Shown: positions 11,421 to 19,480 of the stretch, in pieces
Layout: every line of letters begins with the position of its first letter
Position numbering within the stretch: position 1 is the first letter of the stretch
The notes under the pieces: generated by a model
What the model saw: only the letters and a program-made list of their open reading frames with translations
Told to the model about the DNA's origin: nothing
Database searches by the model: none
Program-made: the position numbers and the translations under genes
From: a virus
Direction: 5' to 3' (one strand)
IMG/VR virus record: IMGVR_UViG_3300025073_000185
Coordinates: 1 to 20,731 of that record
Length of the DNA: 20,731 nt

Positions 11421-12670
11421 TGGCTGACTGGGCAGTAACAACAGCAAATGCTAGTCTAGAGTTTGATACAGCATACGGTTTTTATAATTCATGTTATCAA
11501 ATAGACAGTAATCACTTTATAAACTTCTGGGCTGGAGACGGTTTGGATGGTTATGTACAAGTATTTGCAGTGAACACTTCTACTTGGGGAGTAACAACAG
11601 CAAATGCTAGACTAGAGTTTGATACAGCATACGGTGCAGACAACTCTTGTTACCAGGTAGATGGTAATCATTTTATTAACTTCTGGAGGCAAGAGTTTAG
11701 CAAGGGTTTTGTGCAAGTATTTACAGTTAGTACAAGTACTTGGGCAGTAACAACAGCTAATGCTAGCTTAGAGTTTGAGGCGAATAAGGGCCTTTATAAT
11801 TCGTGTTATCAAATAGACAGTAATCACTTTATAAACTTCTGGCAGGGAACGGGGGATTTGGATGGTTATGTACAAGTATTTGCAGTGAACACTTCTACTT
11901 GGGGAGTAACAACAGCAAATGCTAGTCTAGAGTTTGATACGGTAGATAACTCTTATAATTCGTGTTACCAAATAGACAGTAATCACTTTATAAACTTCTG
12001 GGCTGGAAGTAGTACAGATGGTTATGTACAAGTATTTACAGTTAGTACAAGTACTTGGGCAGTAACAACAGCAAATGCTAGTCTAGAGTTTGATATAGTT
12101 AATGGCACACACAACTCGTGTTATCAAATAGACAGTAATCATTTTATTAACTTCTGCAGTGGAGACGGTTTTGACGGTTTTGTACAGGTATTCACGGTCA
12201 ATACGAGCACCTGGGCAGTAACAACAGCAAATGCTAGTCTAGAGTTTGATACTGACATAGGATGGTACAATTCTTGCTATCAGGTAGACAGTAATCACTT
12301 TATAAACTTCTGGAGAGGAACAGGAGATGATGGTTATGTACAAGTATTTGCAGTGAACACTTCTACTTGGGCAGTAACAACAGCAAATGCTAGTCTAGAG
12401 TTTGATACGATAGGTAGTAATTACAATTCGTGTTACCAAATAGACAGTAATCACTTTATAAACTTCTACTGTGGAGTAAGTTCTGATGGTTTTGTACAGG
12501 TCTTTGCAGTAGAAGTACCTGCTGGAGCTACAGGGACTGACATGAAGTTGAACGTGGGTGATTCGTGGAAAACTGTAACAGCAGTAAAAGTTAATGTGGG
12601 AGATTCGTGGAAGCCAGTTACAAAGGTACAGGTGAATGTAGGGGACACGTGGAAGGAAGTATTTAGTTGA
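11420..12670 (+). CDS. Seven-repeat beta-propeller-like receptor-binding protein
   Basis: The 416-residue protein has seven consecutive 52-53-residue repeats (residues 7 to about 370). Each contains 'TTANASLEFD', 'NSCYQIDSNHFINF' and 'GYVQVFAVNTSTW' with little change. Seven blades of about 50 residues fit a seven-bladed beta-propeller. Variation is confined to two short loops per repeat, after 'EFD' and after 'INF', as expected for a binding surface. The C-terminus (375-416) has three 14-residue repeats of 'VNVGDSWKxVT', a motif seen at phage tail tips. I infer a host-binding virion protein with no signal peptide. The start codon overlaps the previous stop (TAATG). It uses the window's only TGA stop, followed in frame by TAG. 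Confidence 0.7.
   Translation: MADWAVTTANASLEFDTAYGFYNSCYQIDSNHFINFWAGDGLDGYVQVFAVNTSTWGVTTANARLEFDTAYGADNSCYQVDGNHFINFWRQEFSKGFVQVFTVSTSTWAVTTANASLEFEANKGLYNSCYQIDSNHFINFWQGTGDLDGYVQVFAVNTSTWGVTTANASLEFDTVDNSYNSCYQIDSNHFINFWAGSSTDGYVQVFTVSTSTWAVTTANASLEFDIVNGTHNSCYQIDSNHFINFCSGDGFDGFVQVFTVNTSTWAVTTANASLEFDTDIGWYNSCYQVDSNHFINFWRGTGDDGYVQVFAVNTSTWAVTTANASLEFDTIGSNYNSCYQIDSNHFINFYCGVSSDGFVQVFAVEVPAGATGTDMKLNVGDSWKTVTAVKVNVGDSWKPVTKVQVNVGDTWKEVFS
11438..12515 (+). repeat. Seven tandem 156-159-bp repeats
   Basis: Units begin with ACAACAGCAAATGCTAG and share long identical nucleotide stretches such as CAAATAGACAGTAATCACTT. Divergence is concentrated in two loop segments per unit. Homogeneity including silent sites points to recent amplification or gene conversion. 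Confidence 0.85.
12542..12667 (+). repeat. Three 42-bp repeats encoding VNVGDSWKxVT
   Basis: Three in-frame copies of a 14-codon unit at the gene's 3' end share GTGGGTGATTCGTGGAA-like cores. They encode a C-terminal tag probably used for anchoring or trimerisation. Confidence 0.75.
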
Positions 12671-12699
12671 TAGTCATATAATTTTACGCAGAGTACACA

Positions 12700-13914
12700 A
12701 TGAGTAGGTTAATAACTGTTGGATTTGAACAGCAGAGCTATACAAGTGAGGGCATGTTGGTCTACAACCATACAGGTGCATTTACTGACTCAGTTAGTAG
12801 GGGTGGAAGTTACTCTTGTAGGTTTAACAGTTTATCTTCTGGCACTAAGAAAGCTGTGTATTTTGGTCATGATGGTTCTGCAGGAGATTTTTATATTAGA
12901 TTCTACTTGAGGGTTGATACTGCTCCCAGTGCAGATAACATGATATTTTTTTTAGGAGAGGGAAATCTAGATTTTGCTGATAGAGACATTAGTGTTAAAT
13001 TGAGTTCTGGTAGGCAGCTAGGATTGTACTATAATACTTCTACTCAAATAGGAAGTAGCTCTAGTGCTCTTACAATAGGAGAATGGTATAGGATAGAGGT
13101 TAGGTACAACAACAGTCCTTCGGCAGGTTCGGAAATTGCAGAGTTAAAGGTTGATGGGGAATCTGTAGCTTCTTCTTCTTCTTTGACGTTAGGGACTGGT
13201 ATTTACACTATAGCGTTCGGAGGAAACCTCATTGGAGAGTCACAAACCCAGGGGGATTGGTATTTTGACGATGTTGCTGTTAACAGTAGTGCTGGAAGCT
13301 ACCAGACTGGTTATCCAGGAGAAGGTGCTGTTATAGTGTTAAGACCTAACGCTTCGGGGGATAACAACACTCTTCAAAAAACAGATGGTAGTGCGGGTGA
13401 TTCAAATAACTATACGCTAGTAGATGAAATTCCGTTAAATACTACAGATTATGTTAAAACGTCAAGTTCTCCTGAGGTTACTGGTGTTGATGATTATAAT
13501 GTAGATAATTCTGGGCTAACCTCTGAAGAGATTACTCTTGTTGCTGTTAATGCTTATGTAAAATGTTCTAATGACGACTATTATAGTTATTTGAGAATCA
13601 AGCCGAGTGCTAGTGGTACGGTATTAGAGGGTTCTAATATAACAACTACTTATGGAGATTGGCAGATAAACAGTGTTAATCAATATTACCTTAAAACCCC
13701 ACTATTAACTTCTTATGTTAAGCCTGGTACTTCTAACGCATGGACTCCGCCTGATATAGACTCAATGCAAATTGGGCTTAGACATACAGCTTTTGGAGTA
13801 GAGGTTCAAATGTCTACAATATGGGCTGTTGTAGAATATATTCCTAGCCCTGACACAGAATCGGGACCAGTATTAAATAAGGCGTACCCTTTACCACCAA
13901 GTGGGAGGGCTTAA
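12700..13914 (+). CDS. LamG/concanavalin-like lectin-domain tail protein
   Basis: The 404-residue protein has two domains. Residues about 1-200 read as a jelly-roll lectin of the LamG/concanavalin A type: 'DFYIRFYLRVDTAPSADNMI', 'LGLYYNTSTQIG', 'GEWYRIEVRYNN', 'AELKVDGESV' and 'DWYFDDVAVN' follow the order of its strands. Residues about 205-390 are a second beta domain ('NYTLVDEIPLNTTDYVKT', 'YYSYLRIKPSASG', 'MQIGLRHTAFG') that recurs in metagenomic phage proteins of unknown role. It probably binds carbohydrate on the host surface as part of the adsorption apparatus. It begins 29 nt after the repeat protein with no Shine-Dalgarno and is the last gene before the next promoter. Confidence 0.7.
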   Translation: MSRLITVGFEQQSYTSEGMLVYNHTGAFTDSVSRGGSYSCRFNSLSSGTKKAVYFGHDGSAGDFYIRFYLRVDTAPSADNMIFFLGEGNLDFADRDISVKLSSGRQLGLYYNTSTQIGSSSSALTIGEWYRIEVRYNNSPSAGSEIAELKVDGESVASSSSLTLGTGIYTIAFGGNLIGESQTQGDWYFDDVAVNSSAGSYQTGYPGEGAVIVLRPNASGDNNTLQKTDGSAGDSNNYTLVDEIPLNTTDYVKTSSSPEVTGVDDYNVDNSGLTSEEITLVAVNAYVKCSNDDYYSYLRIKPSASGTVLEGSNITTTYGDWQINSVNQYYLKTPLLTSYVKPGTSNAWTPPDIDSMQIGLRHTAFGVEVQMSTIWAVVEYIPSPDTESGPVLNKAYPLPPSGRA

Positions 13915-13926
13915 TACTATAGGTCC

Positions 13927-13955
13927 TTGACAAATAATGTAAAGTGTAGTACAAT
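13927..13955 (+). promoter_or_regulatory. Sigma70-type promoter of the GT2 gene
   Basis: TTGACA at 13927-13932 and TACAAT at 13950-13955 are 17 bp apart. The segment after the -10 (ATATCATT) is identical to that of the promoter at 7. The predicted leader is about 20 nt, AT-rich and without Shine-Dalgarno. Confidence 0.85.
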
Positions 13956-13981
13956 ATATCATTAAATTAATATTTAAAGCT

Positions 13982-14890
13982 ATGAAGATATCAGTAGCAA
14001 TGATTGTAAAGAACGAGGAGGAGATGCTACCTCGTGCGTTAGAGTCTGTAAAGGGAGCCGACGAGATAGTAGTGTGTGATACAGGTAGCGAGGACAGCAC
14101 TATAGAGGTTGCCAAGAAATTTACGGATAAGGTGTTTACAGATTTTAAATGGGTAGACCACTTTGGTAAGGCAAGGCAGCATAGTAAAGATAAGTGTATT
14201 GGGGACTGGATAATAACCTTAGACGCAGATGAGTATTTAGAGACAGACCTTAAGGAAGTAAGGAAGATTATAAAGAAGGCAGACAAGGAAGGCCACGTGT
14301 TTGTTAATGTAATTGTAGAAGCAGAGGGCAAAGCAGGTAGTAATATATTTCCTAGAATTTATAAGAACATACCTGAGATAACCTGGAATGGTCCTGCTCA
14401 TAACTACCTTAATTACAAGGGTAGTATGGTAGGTAAGAGTTATAAGTCAGATATTAAAATAGTATATGGTTATTCACCTGCACACAAGAAGGACCCAGAG
14501 AGAACCTTAAGAATACTAAAGGCTGCAGTAGAAGAAAATGGTGAGTTAACAAGGGAGAGATACTACTTAGCAAGGGAGTATTTTTACAGAAAGAATTGGG
14601 AGAAGTGTTTAGAGCATTTAAATGAATACATACCAAGGAGTAGGTTCTTAGGGGAGAGGAACGACGCATGGATGATGAAGGCATACTGTCTAGCAGGCTT
14701 AAAGAAATATGAAGAGGCTTGTGACGCAGCATGGCAGGCTATTAAATATAACGCCAACTTTAAAGAAGCCCTTAAATTCATAGGAGACCACATGGATGCG
14801 GTCAACAAGGTAGCATGGCACAGGTATGCAGAGTCAGCTACTAACGAGAATGTATTATTTGTAAGGAATATAGGAAATGCCAACAAGTAG
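13982..14890 (+). CDS. WaaE-like family 2 glycosyltransferase with C-terminal TPR region
   Basis: The 302-residue protein is a clear GT2 enzyme of the WaaE/beta-1,4-glucosyltransferase-like type. The N-terminus 'ISVAMIVKNEEEMLPRALES', the nucleotide-binding 'CDTGSEDST' (D33, D38), 'FGKARQHSKDKCIGDWIITLDADEYLE' with D81-x-D83-E84, and 'WNGPAHNY' (W135, H140) are all present in order. Residues about 193-275 are helical TPR-like repeats, often used to bind protein acceptors. Such enzymes transfer a sugar from a nucleotide donor in the cytoplasm. It is the first gene behind its own promoter and overlaps the next gene by 14 nt, so the two probably act together, likely on a virion or envelope glycan. 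Donor and acceptor are not readable. Confidence 0.85.
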   Translation: MKISVAMIVKNEEEMLPRALESVKGADEIVVCDTGSEDSTIEVAKKFTDKVFTDFKWVDHFGKARQHSKDKCIGDWIITLDADEYLETDLKEVRKIIKKADKEGHVFVNVIVEAEGKAGSNIFPRIYKNIPEITWNGPAHNYLNYKGSMVGKSYKSDIKIVYGYSPAHKKDPERTLRILKAAVEENGELTRERYYLAREYFYRKNWEKCLEHLNEYIPRSRFLGERNDAWMMKAYCLAGLKKYEEACDAAWQAIKYNANFKEALKFIGDHMDAVNKVAWHRYAESATNENVLFVRNIGNANK

Positions 14891-16181
14891 ACCATATCAC
14901 TTAACCTGGTTGTGTGACCAGATAATAAAGATTAGACCTAGGACTATACTAGACGTAGGTATTGGGTATGGTTCTAAGGGTATGTTGTTTAGGGAATACA
15001 CAGACGTATGGAATGGTAAGATGTTTGAACATTATACAATCATAGACGGGGTGGAAATATTCCCAGAATATATAACAGACTTACAGAGGGATATCTATGA
15101 CAACATTTATATAGGAGATATAATGGACCTAATAGATGGTATGGGTTTTTATGAACTCATATACATAGGGGATGTACTAGAGCATTTTAATAAAGAGGAG
15201 GGTAAGATACTATTAGAGAAACTTAAACAGAGGTGTAGGTATCTTATAATAGTAACACCAGTACAGGTATCTGAGCAGGGTGCTGTGTACGGTAATGAAC
15301 ACGAGACCCATAGGAGTGAGTGGGCACCCATGGACTTTCCGAACTTTGATGTACTACAAATACACAATAGTTTAATAGCCACATGGAAGAGACCCGAGGT
15401 GTACTACTGTGAGGGTATGAAGTTCTACGGTGAGAGAATGAAGAGTACCTTTGGGTTTAGAGAATACTCAGGTACTGAGGAGGAAAGACTACTCTTTATG
15501 GGATTATACTTTAAGGAGGACTATGAGGTGTATAAGAAACACACAGGCCAGAAGGTAGTGTTCTGGAATGGGTCTGATGTATCTAGGTTACTACAACACC
15601 CAGAGGGGGTTGAGATATTAAAGGAGCACCCAGGTATACACGTGTGCCACAATGAGATGTTAAGGGAGGAGCTAGCTAGTGTGGGTATCACTGCAATAGT
15701 GGAGCCAATCTTCTTTGCGTACGTGTCAGACTACAAGGAATCATTCAAGCCAGGTAAGCCATTAGAAGTTTATATAAATGCACACCCAGACAGGGAGCAG
15801 GAGTATGGTGTTACAGAGGCTGTGATGACCCTAGAAGGCATGGAAGGGGTAGAGTTGTATGTTTATGGGATTGAAGGAAATAGTAGTGGTAATATTCACT
15901 ACATGGGGTGGTTTGAAGAAGAGGATGCAGACAAGAAAATGTCACAACACCATGTGTGTTTAAGATTAAATAGACATGATGGACTTAGTCAATTGGTAAT
16001 CAAGGCTGCTTTATGGGGACACCATATAGTATCTAGAATTCCAATAGAAGGTGGGCATACTATAAAAAGCAGTGAAGACCTTAAGATAAAAGTAAAAGAA
16101 CTACAGAAAGAGAAGAAGCCTAACACAAAGACAAGAGAGTTTCTTAAGGAGTCTAACCTTAACAGATTCAGTTGGTTGTAG
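14877..16181 (+). CDS. Methyltransferase fused to a GT-B-like glycosyltransferase
   Basis: The 434-residue protein joins two enzymes. Residues 1 to about 195 are a class I SAM-dependent methyltransferase: 'TILDVGIGYGSKG' (motif I, D26-G32), an acidic E59 ending the second strand, D81, and 'YIGDVLEHF' (98-104). Residues about 205-434 resemble the GT-B fold: 'KVVFWNGSDVSRLL', 'NIHYMGWFEEEDADKKMSQ', and 'RHDGLSQLVIKAALWGHHIVSR' at about 366-387, the nucleotide-sugar-binding signature of family 4-like enzymes. It would add and methylate sugars, probably on the same glycan as the GT2 product. The start lies inside the previous gene, with a possible AAGGA 9 nt upstream. The GT half seems to lack a full N-terminal acceptor domain, so it may be degenerate. 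Confidence 0.7.
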   Translation: MPTSRPYHLTWLCDQIIKIRPRTILDVGIGYGSKGMLFREYTDVWNGKMFEHYTIIDGVEIFPEYITDLQRDIYDNIYIGDIMDLIDGMGFYELIYIGDVLEHFNKEEGKILLEKLKQRCRYLIIVTPVQVSEQGAVYGNEHETHRSEWAPMDFPNFDVLQIHNSLIATWKRPEVYYCEGMKFYGERMKSTFGFREYSGTEEERLLFMGLYFKEDYEVYKKHTGQKVVFWNGSDVSRLLQHPEGVEILKEHPGIHVCHNEMLREELASVGITAIVEPIFFAYVSDYKESFKPGKPLEVYINAHPDREQEYGVTEAVMTLEGMEGVELYVYGIEGNSSGNIHYMGWFEEEDADKKMSQHHVCLRLNRHDGLSQLVIKAALWGHHIVSRIPIEGGHTIKSSEDLKIKVKELQKEKKPNTKTREFLKESNLNRFSWL

Positions 16182-16183
16182 CA

Positions 16184-16212
16184 TTGACAATTAAAGCTGC
16201 TTATGTTAGAAT
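16184..16212 (+). promoter_or_regulatory. Sigma70-type promoter of the nozzle gene
   Basis: TTGACA at 16184-16189 and TAGAAT at 16207-16212 are 17 bp apart. The -35 starts 3 nt after the preceding stop. ATATGATT follows the -10, one base different from the motif at promoters 7 and 13927. Confidence 0.85.
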
Positions 16213-16244
16213 ATATGATTAAAGCTAATATTATTATTTAGAAG

Positions 16245-17780
16245 ATGAAAGCAGATACATACTTAATGAGGAGGTATGACCTTTCCGGTGGAATGGACAT
16301 GGGAACTAACCCCTTTATGATGGAGGACACAGCCTACACTTATTTAAGAAACGTTAATCATGATGAGAACGGGTCTCTTAGTAAGGATGGTGGATACTCA
16401 GTATTTTTAGATAAGATAGCCACAGTAACTGGGGATGATTTAGTGTTTGATTATACAGACTATGACGGGGCACACACAATAATGAAAGTGTCCGGTGGTG
16501 GATTGTATGAGGCAGACTTTACGGGTACAGCAGCATGGTCTGTCGTGGCAACAGGAGTAACAACAGCAAACTACAAGTGCAGTGCGGTTAATTATTTAGA
16601 CCGAATGTATTTTGTAGAGGCTAGTACAGATATACATTATTTTGATGGCACTAATGTCTCAGATATTTATACCGATAATGCAGACGCAAACGTAAGAGGA
16701 AAGTACTTAACCACTATAGGTAGTACCATGTACCTGGGAAATATAACCACAGTACATAGGACTAGTGATGTTGTGTATACTATGCCAGATAGTCATACCT
16801 TCTACGATGCTAATGAGGAAGGTTTTGCTACTTATGCAACCACCTCACATATAATACCAGTAATAGGGGATATAACGGGTATTAAAGGATATAGAGGAAT
16901 GCTTTTAATATTTACAAACAGTGATGTATGGCAGTGGAACCCGGCTACTCTAGGTGAGGCTAAGATATTAGCAGGTACTGGGTGTGTAGCACATGATACG
17001 ATACAGGAAATAGATGGTATTCTCTACTGGGCTGGTAAGGACGGTGTCTATAGGTTTGATGGGAATAATATGCCATCCCTAATATCTTTACCTATAACCA
17101 ACTGGGTTACTAATTCGTTATGGAGATTAATAAATGGTACTAACTGGACTAAGATGTCTGCCGGTGTGTTAGATGGTAGGTATTACTTATGGATAGGAAA
17201 CTTAACCGCAGCTTTACCGGGTGATTCTGCTGCCTTAAACAATGTAGTGATAGTGTTTGATACCTATAGGGGTACCTGGAGTTTCTATGACAACCACCCT
17301 GTTAGACAGTGGGCTACAATAACCAACACCAGCGACAATAAGCAACTTATATTTGGTAGTAATGCAGACGGACAAACATACCAGAGGGGTTATACATACA
17401 CACATAACACAGCGGCTATTACATCGGTGGTAAGAACTAAGTACTTTGACTTTGACAACCCTGAGGTTGAGAAGGTTCTTAATAATTTGTACGTAACATA
17501 CAGACCGTCAGCAGAAACTACTAAGTACATAAGTGTGGCAGTATCTAAGAACGGAAGTAACACATACACCACGCTTCTTAACAGTGCAAGTAACACGAGG
17601 CTTCCCTTAACAGGTGCTGCTACCTTAGAGTACCAGTTTGAGAGGGTATCCTTAGGTGGACTAAGAGCAAGGACAGCTTCATATGAATTTAAAAATGCAG
17701 ACAGTGGGGTAGATGTAACACTCTTAGGGTTTTCCCAAGAGTTCTCTTACCTCAACTCTAACTTAAACTACACAGTATAA
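16245..17780 (+). CDS. Tail nozzle/stabilisation-like beta-propeller protein
   Basis: The 511-residue protein begins with 'YDLSGGMDMGTNPFMMED', 'YLRNVNHDENGSLSKDGGY', the start typical of podoviral head-tail stabilisation or nozzle proteins (P22 gp10, T7 gp12 class). The middle has propeller-type strands, notably 'GMLLIFTNSDVWQWNP', 'AGTGCVAHDTIQEIDGILYWAGKDGVYRFDG' (split by about 10 residues) and a late 'YRGTWSFYDNHPVRQWATI'. A C-terminal beta domain follows. It would close the channel beneath the portal and adaptor in the short tail. It has its own promoter and a short leader with GAAG directly against the ATG, too close to act as a Shine-Dalgarno. Family assignment is by pattern only. Confidence 0.65.
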   Translation: MKADTYLMRRYDLSGGMDMGTNPFMMEDTAYTYLRNVNHDENGSLSKDGGYSVFLDKIATVTGDDLVFDYTDYDGAHTIMKVSGGGLYEADFTGTAAWSVVATGVTTANYKCSAVNYLDRMYFVEASTDIHYFDGTNVSDIYTDNADANVRGKYLTTIGSTMYLGNITTVHRTSDVVYTMPDSHTFYDANEEGFATYATTSHIIPVIGDITGIKGYRGMLLIFTNSDVWQWNPATLGEAKILAGTGCVAHDTIQEIDGILYWAGKDGVYRFDGNNMPSLISLPITNWVTNSLWRLINGTNWTKMSAGVLDGRYYLWIGNLTAALPGDSAALNNVVIVFDTYRGTWSFYDNHPVRQWATITNTSDNKQLIFGSNADGQTYQRGYTYTHNTAAITSVVRTKYFDFDNPEVEKVLNNLYVTYRPSAETTKYISVAVSKNGSNTYTTLLNSASNTRLPLTGAATLEYQFERVSLGGLRARTASYEFKNADSGVDVTLLGFSQEFSYLNSNLNYTV

Positions 17781-17992
17781 TGATTAGTGGTATATATGAC
17801 GCTAAAGGAAAACTCATAGAGGGTTCTATGGAGAGAGAAGAAATAAAGAATGAACCTGCAAGTAAGACAGAGAGTGAAACCTCTGTGTTGTCGGACAGCC
17901 CAGGGGGAGCATACTCACCAGTTAACTATCAAGGTAATATAATCATTAAAGATACCAATAGTGTTATAAGTGTATTTATAGGAATAAAGTAA
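17780..17992 (+). CDS. Small unrecognised virion-module protein
   Basis: I do not recognise this 70-residue protein. The centre is Glu/Lys/Ser-rich and likely disordered, flanked by 'MISGIYDAKGKLI' and a beta-like 'GNIIIKDTNSVISVFIGIK'. Its ATG shares one base with the preceding TAA, and its TAA shares one base with the next ATG, so it sits in a translationally coupled chain with the nozzle and module proteins. The AGGA 8 nt before the next gene's ATG lies in its last codons. Confidence 0.55.
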   Translation: MISGIYDAKGKLIEGSMEREEIKNEPASKTESETSVLSDSPGGAYSPVNYQGNIIIKDTNSVISVFIGIK

Positions 17993-18411
17993 TGAGAGGT
18001 GTTATTAAAACTGCCCGTCGTGGATACAATGCATTGAATTGTCACCCTAGATTCTGTACTATAGACTCTACTAAAAATCAGCTTAAAGAGTATATGAGTG
18101 GTAGTGGTACAGTTACCCTGGCAAAAACAGGGTTTGCAGTAGACAAGGAGATAGTAGAAATAGAACACAATCTTGGATACCAGCCCTTATTTCATGGGTG
18201 GTTTAGGAGTGCAGACTCAGATACTTGGCGTAAGATGCCAACTAGTGAAGTAATTTCATTAGTATATTTTGGAGCTGGGATATCAAGGCCCAATGATAAT
18301 ATATTACAATTGTGTTTTTATACCGCAGACCCATTTGCAGCAGACTATGAAGAGGATTTTGACTATAAGTATATAATTTACATAGACCCTTATAAGGATG
18401 CCTGGAGCTAG
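17992..18411 (+). CDS. Tail protein with one 'HxLGYxP' module
   Basis: This 139-residue protein holds a single beta module: 'GYNALNCHPRFCTIDSTKNQLK', a glycine-rich turn ('MSGSGTVTL'), 'EIEHNLGYQPLFHGWF' and a final strand 'YKYIIYIDPY'. The same order of elements occurs twice in the next protein, so the two are paralogous. Such modules recur in fibre or tail proteins of many phages and are taken as small binding or assembly units; no function is established here. It overlaps the next gene by 14 nt. Its start follows a weak AGGA. Confidence 0.6.
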   Translation: MRGVIKTARRGYNALNCHPRFCTIDSTKNQLKEYMSGSGTVTLAKTGFAVDKEIVEIEHNLGYQPLFHGWFRSADSDTWRKMPTSEVISLVYFGAGISRPNDNILQLCFYTADPFAADYEEDFDYKYIIYIDPYKDAWS

Positions 18412-19423
18412 AGCAACTGTTTCTAAAATAGGAGAGGACGCATTAGGTGGAGACCTTGTAAATATGGCCTTTGATACAAGGTATAACCTTAACAAGATAG
18501 CACGGGCTATAAAATCAGAGGGTACTGCCGCAACTGAACATGGTCTTACTTATACCCCAAAGATACTAGCTATGAGAGAAGTACCTACGGGTAAGTTTGC
18601 TTATGGTGCATCTTGTGTTGTGGATAGTACTTATATTTATCCAAATCCTGGCACTGATGATGCAACATGGACCTATATACTTGTAGACCCACTAACAACA
18701 GGGAGTTTCAAGAAAAGAATGAAGGGTAGGCCATGTATACTAATTGGTGATGGAAAGGTCTCAGACTATGACTACAAACTACACAGTGGTTATGATACAT
18801 TTAAAGTATTTACTACTGGTACTTTAACAATAGAGGCTGATGCTTATGACCCTGGGTCTGGAGGGGGAACTGACACACAGACTGCTACATTTAACCATGG
18901 GCTTGGGTATGCTCCAATATTTGCACCGTTTGTGGAATATGAAACAGACCTCTACTTTTACTACATGGCCAACGGTACTTTTAACACTTCTATTGTAAAT
19001 GGTGGTACGTGGCAAGCTAGTGCAATTTATAAAACAGGGGAGGATGTTATGGATTCTGGTAGTGTTCTATATACTTGTATAAAAACACACACCTCAAGTG
19101 CGGCTGATGAACCCGGAGTGGGGGTTAATTGGTCTACCTACTGGGAGTTAGCAGAGGATGTAGACTATACAAATACCTATGTTAATAACCTAGAGGACAC
19201 TAAGGTTAACTTATGGGTATTTGGCGATGATGGTCAACATAACTATTATTACATATATCTTTATTCTACTAGCACGCAATTAGTATTAGAATATAAAAGA
19301 GTTGTAACTGCAAGTGACGAACCAATATATACATATGAACCAGAACCAGCAGGTACTGTAACAGTTGACTACACTGTTTTCTATAATAGGGCAGACGAGG
19401 AGTTTAATCTTCTTATAGGTTAG
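18398..19423 (+). CDS. Tail protein with two 'HxLGYxP' modules and an inserted CBM5/12-like domain
   Basis: The 341-residue protein contains two copies of the module found in the preceding gene. Copy one has 'NMAFDTRYNLNKI' and 'TEHGLTYTPKILAM' (about 23-59); copy two has 'KLHSGYDTFKVFTTGTLTI' and 'ATFNHGLGYAPIFAPF' (about 127-178). Within copy two, residues about 201-253 read as a small carbohydrate-binding module of the CBM5/12 type: W205, Y211, G214, Y225-x-C227, P239 and W249 are spaced as in that fold. The module resumes with 'DVDYTNTYVNN' and 'HNYYYIYLY'. A cell-wall or glycan-binding role in adsorption is the likely job. The stop codon is directly followed by the next promoter. Confidence 0.6.
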   Translation: MPGARATVSKIGEDALGGDLVNMAFDTRYNLNKIARAIKSEGTAATEHGLTYTPKILAMREVPTGKFAYGASCVVDSTYIYPNPGTDDATWTYILVDPLTTGSFKKRMKGRPCILIGDGKVSDYDYKLHSGYDTFKVFTTGTLTIEADAYDPGSGGGTDTQTATFNHGLGYAPIFAPFVEYETDLYFYYMANGTFNTSIVNGGTWQASAIYKTGEDVMDSGSVLYTCIKTHTSSAADEPGVGVNWSTYWELAEDVDYTNTYVNNLEDTKVNLWVFGDDGQHNYYYIYLYSTSTQLVLEYKRVVTASDEPIYTYEPEPAGTVTVDYTVFYNRADEEFNLLIG

Positions 19424-19426
19424 GGC

Positions 19427-19455
19427 TTGACAAACTTAGGAAAATGTAGTATTAT
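19427..19455 (+). promoter_or_regulatory. Sigma70-type promoter of the adaptor gene
   Basis: TTGACA at 19427-19432 and TATTAT at 19450-19455 are 17 bp apart, starting 4 nt after a stop codon. The leader is about 18 nt. GAAGAAG abuts the ATG and is too close for Shine-Dalgarno pairing. Confidence 0.85.
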
Positions 19456-19480
19456 ATAAAATAATTATAATTAGAAGAAG

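Noticed and set aside
11438-12515. Diversity-generating retroelement target
   Set aside because: Loop differences are not confined to adenines of a template, and no reverse transcriptase or template repeat is in the window.
15097-15124. Promoter-like ATGACA-N16-TATAAT inside the methyltransferase gene
   Set aside because: It lies mid-gene, far from any start, and lacks the shared downstream motif. AT-rich coding sequence will produce such matches by chance.
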